From Dicyema japonicum (taxonomy: Eukaryota > Dicyemida > Rhombozoa > Dicyemidae): DNA of 64,000 bases. A program made the translations under genes and the position numbers. Where the stretch lies: positions 135,080 through 199,079 of the forward strand of contig RDEW01000021.1 in assembly GCA_011109175.1 (NCBI GenBank), read 5' to 3'. The notes below the pieces were generated by a model. That model ran no database searches and had not been told where the DNA came from. It saw only the letters and a list, made by a program, of their open reading frames with translations. Each line of letters begins with the position of its first letter. The first letter of the stretch is position 1. Positions 57,960 to 64,000 of the stretch are shown here, one piece after another.

Positions 57960-58535
57960 ATTTGAATTATCACAAGAATGTTCGTTCCTCCTGTACAATC
58001 AATTGCCCTTGGAATCCTTAATCTGTAAGAACTGATGGGAGTGCCCGTGTAACTACGAGCATTCGGTTATACACCCAATAAGTACTTGTGTGGGCTCGAG
58101 GGAGGAGCACGAAATACATCAAGTAGTCTTTGATCCGAATCGAGGATGCATGATAAGTTGGGAATACTGAAGACGTTGCATCTCCCAGTAACTTCCCCCT
58201 TCATTGGAATTTCTCTCCAAAAATACAAGATCTTAGTAAGGATTAAAAGTCCTTATTCGTTTTATTACTGATGGCCTTTAGCAAACACCAGAAAATTCTG
58301 GGAATCACTTTCTAAGCGCACATGTGCTTTTCACATCACGTCGAAAACGTTATTATTAAGTGTGAGAAAGGGTAATCTTCTGAATCCTCTCAGGATTGTG
58401 GAGGGTCGGCACCATCCAGTCATAAATTCTGTCTACAAACAGTACATAGAACCATGAATATCCTATGCCGTGCTTCCTGGAACCCATTCATCTCTTGGAC
58501 ATATTCCCTGAAAAACGAAACCAGCTAAAAGGCCT
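57960..58535 (-). repeat. Repeat X copy 2 and flanking duplicated block
   Basis: 58,290-58,535 is the inverted counterpart of 20,820-21,120. 58,010-58,120 and 58,590-58,710 are themselves diverged direct repeats (tgtgggctcgagggaggag versus tgtatgggctcgaggagga). No intact frame. Confidence 0.6.
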
Positions 58536-58542
58536 TTTAATG

Positions 58543-58767
58543 TCACAGAACGATGATCTTCTGGAAAGGTTTCCTCTCCAATGCCTCTGGAATCATTAAT
58601 CCTTTTGAACTGAGGAACGGGCACGTGCGACTAAGAGAATCGAGGTATACTGCCGATACATGCTTGTATGGGCTCGAGGAGGAAGATCGGGACAGATCTC
58701 TGTTGGAGCGTGCCGGAATCACGTGAGTAGTTAGTTTGGTGTTACCGTGGTCTTTATAATTTTTCAT
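58543..58767 (-). CDS. Short Ser-rich ORF, unknown
   Basis: 74 aa (MKNYKDHGNTKLTTHVIPAR, SSSSSPYKHVSAVYLDSLSR). Not recognised. It lies beside repeat X and partly within a duplicated block, so it may belong to a mobile element. Low support as a host gene. Confidence 0.2.
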   Translation of the reverse strand: MKNYKDHGNTKLTTHVIPARSNRDLSRSSSSSPYKHVSAVYLDSLSRTCPFLSSKGLMIPEALERKPFQKIIVL

Positions 58768-58959
58768 TCAATGGTTTTAATAGTTACAAACTTCAGCGAG
58801 AGCATTCCTTAACTCAATTGATATTAGCAAATCATTTAAGACACGTAGAGAACGAAAAGATCTTTGATACAGAGATCCCATTTTTCCGAGCTCTTCCAAT
58901 ATTGGGATGAAGGGAATGGAACTTTGTGTTTCTTACAGTTATTGTTCGTTTTTCTTGTT

Positions 58960-59620
58960 GTTAAGAGTTTTTCTTCATCCTCAGTCAACTAATTCATCAG
59001 CCTTTTCCCAAGACCAACAGATGGCCACCCGTCTTGTTCCCTCCAGTAGGGATATGATCTTTTTGGAGAAAAACCATCCCTCGCATCCATAGAGCAAGTT
59101 TGGGAGAATTACTTCACAGAAGATATATAGAAAAGTTAACGCGTAGCTTTCGTATACATAGAAGAGCCTGTAGACTTTCTTCTTCCTCACTCTGATATCT
59201 TCCATATACACACAGCTACGGCGATGTCCAGTCCCAGATAGCGTAAGGAATCCACATTTTTTACTCTCACTTGAGAGATTTAACCCTCTTTTGTTACACC
59301 AGTCTTCTATTATAGACTTATGTTATTTAGTCTCCTTTCTGAGATTATTGACTCCTCTCACTAGCGAGATTCCTCCTGAGATACTTCCTTCGACTTTCAC
59401 AAAGGACTATCTGCCCGATAGGAAATTTCTTATCCAGTTAAGCAAGTTTTAATGAATATCCGCCGACACAAGCTGAGCCAGAAGAGCTTCGTACCATACA
59501 ATGTCAGGCATAACAGCTGTCTTCGCTATCAATCTTCTAGATTTAGCTGGTTGAAAAAATCTGCATACTATCTTCTTCAATATGCCGACACAGACGTTTG
59601 AAGATAATCACGAGGGATTA
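58960..59620 (-). pseudogene. Reverse transcriptase relic, third retrotransposon family
   Basis: The minus strand reads KTAVMPDIVWYEALLAQLVS, NLLNWIRNFLSGR, VEGSISGGISLVRGV, then VILPNLLYGCEGWFFSKKI. The last block is the post-RT segment of APE-type elements. The YADD region is lost. Distinct in sequence from families A and B. Confidence 0.6.
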
Positions 59621-59843
59621 GACATTGAGTACTCATTAAAGGGTACCACTTTCATATCAGACATTGGATGTCATCCGTCATGAAACAAGTAGAAAGACCC
59701 CCCGGATTATAACAATTATCGTTTTTCTCTTAATTATTGATGTGGGGTGAATAATTGCATTGATTATTAGAATATTAGACAAGCATCGTCATTGATTATT
59801 GGAGACACTATAAATGCACTTGGCGTCGTTATAGCGTCATTAT

Positions 59844-61081
59844 ATGTTGTATATCGGTCCAGTCTCTGTCGATGGATTATTTAATGATCTGATGACTCGA
59901 ATCAAAACAAATCCGGATCCTAAGTTCACACGGGATTTCTTGAGATTAGTCATTTTTAATTTGAGCGAAACCAAAAAAACACTCGATGACTTTAGAGATG
60001 CAATACTCACATATGGAAAAAGTACCTCCCGCTGTTTTCCATTGCCAGTCGAAAGCAACGGGAAATTTTATGTAGATCTCTATTTTAATCAAATACCCCA
60101 CTAAGAGCGGTATTCCCTCACGAATTCATGGTAAGGCACTTTCGCTTTCCGGAGGCTCGACTGGGTGATTTAAAGGCTATTAGTAGCTGCAATTGCCCAT
60201 TTGACTCCATGATGGGGGATGTATGCATTAACCCATATCACTATGAACATGTGGGTTGCAAATACATCAGTCCAGGTATTTAGCATAAAATGAACTTTTA
60301 GCCAATAAGAATTTGGATAGAGCCAATGGGACCCAGTTAATCTCAAATTGGAGTGTTTATCCAGAATATTCCATGGATGACTGCCCCAAGTGCTTGACCA
60401 ACCCTGTCGATAGAATACTATTCGACAATTACTCCTATTTAATAGAGACCTGTATATTTAAGTTTAATCCCAGTTGACGATAATTGGTGTCGATGCGTCT
60501 ACAGCGAGTGCAAGGTGAAGTACCCTGACATATTCTTTGCCACCAATAGGATCACTTCTTTTGTCGTGAACACCAACTGTAAGGAAGGGAACCACGAGAT
60601 GTTCGCAATTGGGAGTTTTCCTGGCTTCGACAAAGAAAGACACAACACCCAATCATTGTAGTTTGTTTTTTAAACAGATATCGTATCGGCCGCGGTTTCA
60701 AAGTCATCAAAAACTCCGCAGGATCTTACAAAATCAAATGTCTGTCAAATTACCCGTTGTATGTGATAAAGGATCTCGAAAATGACATAGAAAATTCCAT
60801 AAAGATAAATCCTTCCCAAGAAGTCGAAGTTAAGCCTAGTGTTAACAAATAGGTATTCAACCTCCGCATAATGTTCGACTCTATCATGCATGAAATGAGC
60901 CTTTTCCCTTGTTTCCATAGTAATCATAGTAGATACTTCATTAAGGAACCTTGAAAGTACCCAAATGAAGATGTTTTCTGTGTATGCGAGTTTTGAGCGA
61001 TGGGATAAGAATCCCTTCAGAAAGAAGATATACGCCTCTTTTGGGTGGTTTAGGGTTGTGTGGGGATTAATTTTAGATTGA
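59844..61081 (+). CDS. Divergent SMAD-like transcription factor (MH1 and MH2)
   Basis: Plus strand. MH1: LDDFRDAILTYGKSTSRCFP, then VRHFRFPEARLGDLKAISSC and GDVCINPYHYEHV (compare DEVCINPYHYQRV). MH2: NWCRCVYSECKVKYPDIFFA, HEMFAIGSFPGFDKERHN, a 20-bp intron, YRIGRGFKVI, YKIKCLSNYPLYVIKDLEND, VFNLRIMFDSIMHEMS, FSVYASFERWDKNPFRKKI, YASFGWFRVVWGLILD ending at 61,081 (compare RMSFVKGWGAEYRRQ...CWIEIHL). SMADs carry TGF-beta/BMP signals to DNA. There is no C-terminal SSxS, so it may be co-SMAD- or I-SMAD-like, or decayed. The join between NQIPH and VRHFRF lacks consensus splice sites. Confidence 0.65.
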
Positions 61082-61112
61082 CTTTATTGTTGGTCTCGAA
61101 TTAATCAAAACT

Positions 61113-61343
61113 ATGTTCAGTTTTGTTGACTATTCGTTTTTAAGGGATCTCCAAAATATATTTGGTCGTCAGTTGTACTGTGATGCTTCAGCTGAGAGCT
61201 GGACTAGTTATAACATCAGTGATTCGGAAGATCTGTCAGAGTGCCTAGTAAGCAGTGAGAACAGTGATTCACAAGAAGATCAGTTAGAGTGTCTAAGAGA
61301 TAATGATGTTTCTCTAAATGATCCAAATTCTAGTGCTGTTTAG
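61113..61343 (+). CDS. Small acidic ORF, unknown
   Basis: 76 aa from ATG at 61,113 (MFSFVDYSFLRDLQNIFGRQ), strongly acidic and Ser-rich afterwards (SDSEDLSECLVSSENSDSQE). Only 31 bp after the SMAD-like stop. It could be a short gene or the first exon of something longer. I do not recognise it. Confidence 0.3.
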   Translation: MFSFVDYSFLRDLQNIFGRQLYCDASAESWTSYNISDSEDLSECLVSSENSDSQEDQLECLRDNDVSLNDPNSSAV

Positions 61344-61429
61344 TAGCTTGTCTTTTTTTCACTGTTGACATTTATTTTCACTTCTTATGTCTCTTCCTTT
61401 TATTGACTATACGTAAGGATACTATAGAC

Positions 61430-61760
61430 GACGTAACCCGGGTACATACGAGGGAAGTTAATAGTGAACGACTAATTAAATGTATCCAGTTCCCACGGTC
61501 ATAGAACCAGAGAGTACTTTCAACACATAAGTACATCCAGAACCAACGGAAAGGAAGAAAACATCCAGCCCATGCACCCCTCCAATGAAGTAAGGGAGAG
61601 CAAATGATCCCTTTTTGTCATCCTAAACTGTGACCTGAGATAGGTGGATTTCCCATTCTAGCATAAAGAAGATAAATAAGAGAAGAAAGAGAACCTTCTA
61701 CCAATTAGGCAGTGAGGAAATCAAACTGAGGACCACTGTCAGACCACCAAGCTAGGACAT
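61430..61760 (-). repeat. tRNA-derived SINE, family C
   Basis: Minus strand head with box A tagcttggtgg (61,744-61,754) and a weaker box B agtttgatttcc (61,716-61,727), a body with gggatcatttgctctccc, and a 3' part tggatacatttaattag as at 27,070. The head identifies family C as a tRNA-derived SINE. Its 3' part resembles family B retrotransposon ends. Confidence 0.7.
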
Positions 61761-61834
61761 CAAAGTATTCATATCTGTTCTTGTGCAGTGTTTATATGCT
61801 GTTTATATTATTTATTAATAGCAATGTTAGAATG

Positions 61835-64000
61835 TTACCGAATTATCATTTGTCTGCTTAACCTTTCAGCCACACATTTCCTCACATTCATGTTTTTGGT
61901 AATATAATTCACATTTGGCTGTCTCCTCACCAATTCCACTGGTTTGATCACACGGGGTAGAATTAATGGGGGTAATATTCAGGTATCTTCCCAACAACGT
62001 CAAATAGCCACATCATCTCATCAGTCTAACACATATAATCCTTAAATCACCTTAATTATCAATTTAGCCATTTTCGTTCTCCCATACTGTTGGGGGTGGA
62101 ATGTTACGTATATTTCTGAGCTTTCGTCCTTTATGGGAGACAATATTCCTGTTCTAGGAAGACTGAGAGTTCCTTATCACTTCCCTCTTCAAAATAGGCC
62201 TGGAATTTGTTTTCATTACAAAATCATTAAATTTAACTACTCATTGTGACTGGTCAGCTGAAACACGACAGAGGACTTTTTATCAAGTCCAACAGATTCT
62301 ATCATAATTGTGTCGTCCACCATTGGGTGGTCGCTGTAAACGAGAACGGAAGACTCCACCTCTTCTCATTGGTCTTTGATAGCTGTAACTTGGCTTTGTA
62401 CCAAATTGTGATGACAAATATTACTTTATTGGATATCCACAGTAAAACTTTACAGACATTACTATGTGATCCTGAGAGTCCACTCTGATTCCCCCAAATA
62501 TATTGACAGAATTGTATTTGAGGTTATTAGCCTCAGAGACCCACTTATAGTCAAACTCTTCTATTACGCTTGGTTTGCCTAAAAGTAGTCTATCGATTTA
62601 ACCTTTCCACTCCAAAAGAAGCCTTTCCGCCTCAATTTCACTGATAATATGCACTTCTGGCTCATTTTGGTGGTCGAGGACAATTTTGTATAATCTTTCA
62701 GCCGTAGATCGACACGGTGTAGTAAATATGAATGAGGTCCCATAGCCATTATTAGTACTAATAGCCACCCCCTCAATGGGGAATGTCCACTCTATTGACT
62801 CCAATTGGTTCATTTGCTGATTCCTACGAATATGCAATTATTTACTCGCAGAATGTGAAGTAATCCCCCGTCTTCGGTCTCACGATAACAGAGAGAGTTG
62901 AGTTATAGTGGGAGATGAGTTGATTGGGAGTAAATGTAATAGGGATGTCCACCATTTCATTCGTTCTGAGTTGGGAGATTAATTTATTACTCAATTTAAA
63001 TTCATCCTCGTCTAATGAGTACACAAAGACTCCTTACTCGACAACTTCAGTTGGAATTTTATCGGAAAGTCAAAGGGATTTCTAAATGGGAGAAACGTCG
63101 TCGACTCAAACCCACGGTATGAGGTCACTGAGAGTATCTCCTGCTTCCCAGGTACGTCCCCAAAGGCTTCGATATAGTAGCTTAGTATTCCGAACTGTAA
63201 TCCCCAAAAGACAACAACCTGCTTAGACTGGAAGTTTATTGTGGCCGAATGTCCCTCGTATCCAATATTGTGGGGGATGAATATTATCTTCACGTCTGTG
63301 GAATCATTCGGGGGGACGGATATTGCCCCTTCAGCGAAATCAACAATTCTATACGAGTTCCCATTGTCTACGGTTGGGGTAATAATCACATTTTCATCAG
63401 TTGGATTGGGGATTGTAATCATAAACTCGTGCCAACTAGAATAAAAAAGAACAGGGGACCAATCCAATCTCACATCGAAGTGGGGAATTGTGATTGGGAG
63501 GGGATTCTCAGCAGTCAGTACGATTCATACCAAAACTCACCAATTCCGAATTATAGAATATTAAAACTACGATAACAACGACAGAATGCCTTCCATTGCT
63601 GTTCCCAATGTTTAGTGGAACATATTCCAACTCATAGACAGTACTTTGATTCCCCCCAATCGTAATTTCACTGGGACCATACAAATCCTGTCCCGACACG
63701 TCTACTTGAAACGACATGAGATAATCTGCTGGTTGGTCACCACAACCTGCAGTGATTTTTTGCTCTGAGTGTTGTACTCTAATCACTACCTGACAGGGAC
63801 AGATAATCTCCAACGTCTTTTCAGGTGGGGGGGTCAACGTTTATTTCCATTCTGTACCAAATAGTGGAGTCATTTTTAGTATTACTCTCAAACTCACATG
63901 AGAGGATGTCATCACCGTCACTGTCCAACTCTCTATTGGTAGTTATGACATATTCAACGCAATGGGGATTTCACACGTGGTGAACTGAATGATCCCTTGT
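61835..64000 (-). CDS. CFAP47-like ciliary protein, C-terminal part (runs off the window)
   Basis: Minus strand, stop at 61,835, 5' end beyond 64,000. Ig/ASH-like beta domains: QPADYLMSFQVDVSGQDLYG, PITIPHFDVRLDWSPVLFYS, HEFMITIPNPTDENVIITP, FGDVPGKQEILSV, STTFLPFRNPFDFPIKFQLK, VDIPITFTPNQLISHYNSTL, IEWTFPIEGVAI, KRWSLPFSF then PMVDDTIMIESVGLDKKSSV, FQAYFEEGSDKEL, EIYVTFHPQQYGRTKMAKLI and TDEMMWLFDVVGKIPEYYP. This order and the W-x-(F/Y)PI-x-G and VDDxIxIExVGL blocks match the C-terminal region of CFAP47, an axonemal central-apparatus protein. Introns are 22-26 bp. Several frame breaks occur; those at LPFSF and at EYCLP are repaired by one base in a TTT and a CCC run. Confidence 0.75.

Noticed and set aside
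61113-61343. 3' continuation of the SMAD-like gene
   Set aside because: The SMAD-like frame ends with a WFRVVWGLILD stretch that fits the end of MH2; the acidic ORF has no MH2 similarity.
63567-63589. Possible GC-AG intron in the CFAP47-like gene
   Set aside because: The 23-bp segment starts gcattc and ends tag, but removing it does not restore the expected frame; a sequencing error is as likely.
1-64000. Bacterial or viral origin of the window
   Set aside because: Spliceosomal introns, a eukaryotic tRNA with a Pol III terminator, tRNA-derived SINEs and metazoan gene families all indicate an animal nuclear genome.

Overview
This window looks like nuclear DNA of a small, intron-rich metazoan. 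I infer a dicyemid mesozoan (Dicyema-like), for two reasons. (1) The recognisable host genes are animal genes: beta-TrCP, CPEB, an ErbB-like receptor ectodomain, SMAD, FHOD formins, NAF1, WDR4, TSPO, a C-type lectin and CFAP47. (2) Their exons join cleanly only across GT-AG introns of about 20-29 bp, most often 22-25. I traced more than 50 of these by hand, and they restore conserved protein sequence on both sides. Introns this short in an animal are, as far as I know, a dicyemid trait. The sequence is AT-rich and heavily loaded with transposons.

Layout. 1-15,900 is mostly mobile DNA: a decayed APE-type retrotransposon (family A, minus), a 20-bp satellite, a C-type lectin gene and its broken duplicate, a second retrotransposon family (family B, with a 2A-like motif), a relic of an RLE-type retrotransposon, a hAT relic and family B pieces. 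A pogo element with TIRs lies at 16,026-17,446. An ErbB-like ectodomain gene (minus) lies at 18,659-20,160, beta-TrCP (minus) at 21,591-23,205, a WDR4-like gene (plus) at 24,600-25,655 and a tRNA-Ile gene at 26,702-26,775. More retrotransposon debris fills 27-30 kb.

30.4-38.4 kb holds two tandem FHOD-type formin genes (plus). CPEB (minus) is at 38,639-39,624, followed by an unknown membrane protein. Two TSPO copies at 42.6-46.3 kb flank a family B element. 46.9-49.6 kb is a Tigger-like relic interrupted by a hAT element with a perfect 8-bp target duplication. 50.26-54.96 kb is bounded by a 31-bp inverted repeat. It contains a telomere-like satellite, an integrase relic and a complete family A retrotransposon with an intact 989-aa ORF. 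The right end carries NAF1 (minus), retroelement debris, a divergent SMAD-like gene (plus), a tRNA-derived SINE and the 3' part of a CFAP47-like gene (minus) running off the window edge.

The host genes do not form one pathway. Several, including ErbB, FHOD-A, CFAP47 and the lectin, and also retrotransposon family A copy 1, show single-base frame breaks at short homopolymers that one extra or one fewer base repairs. This suggests systematic homopolymer error in the assembly, although some copies (both TSPO genes) carry true nonsense codons. All functional calls rest on motif recognition by eye; no database search was run.
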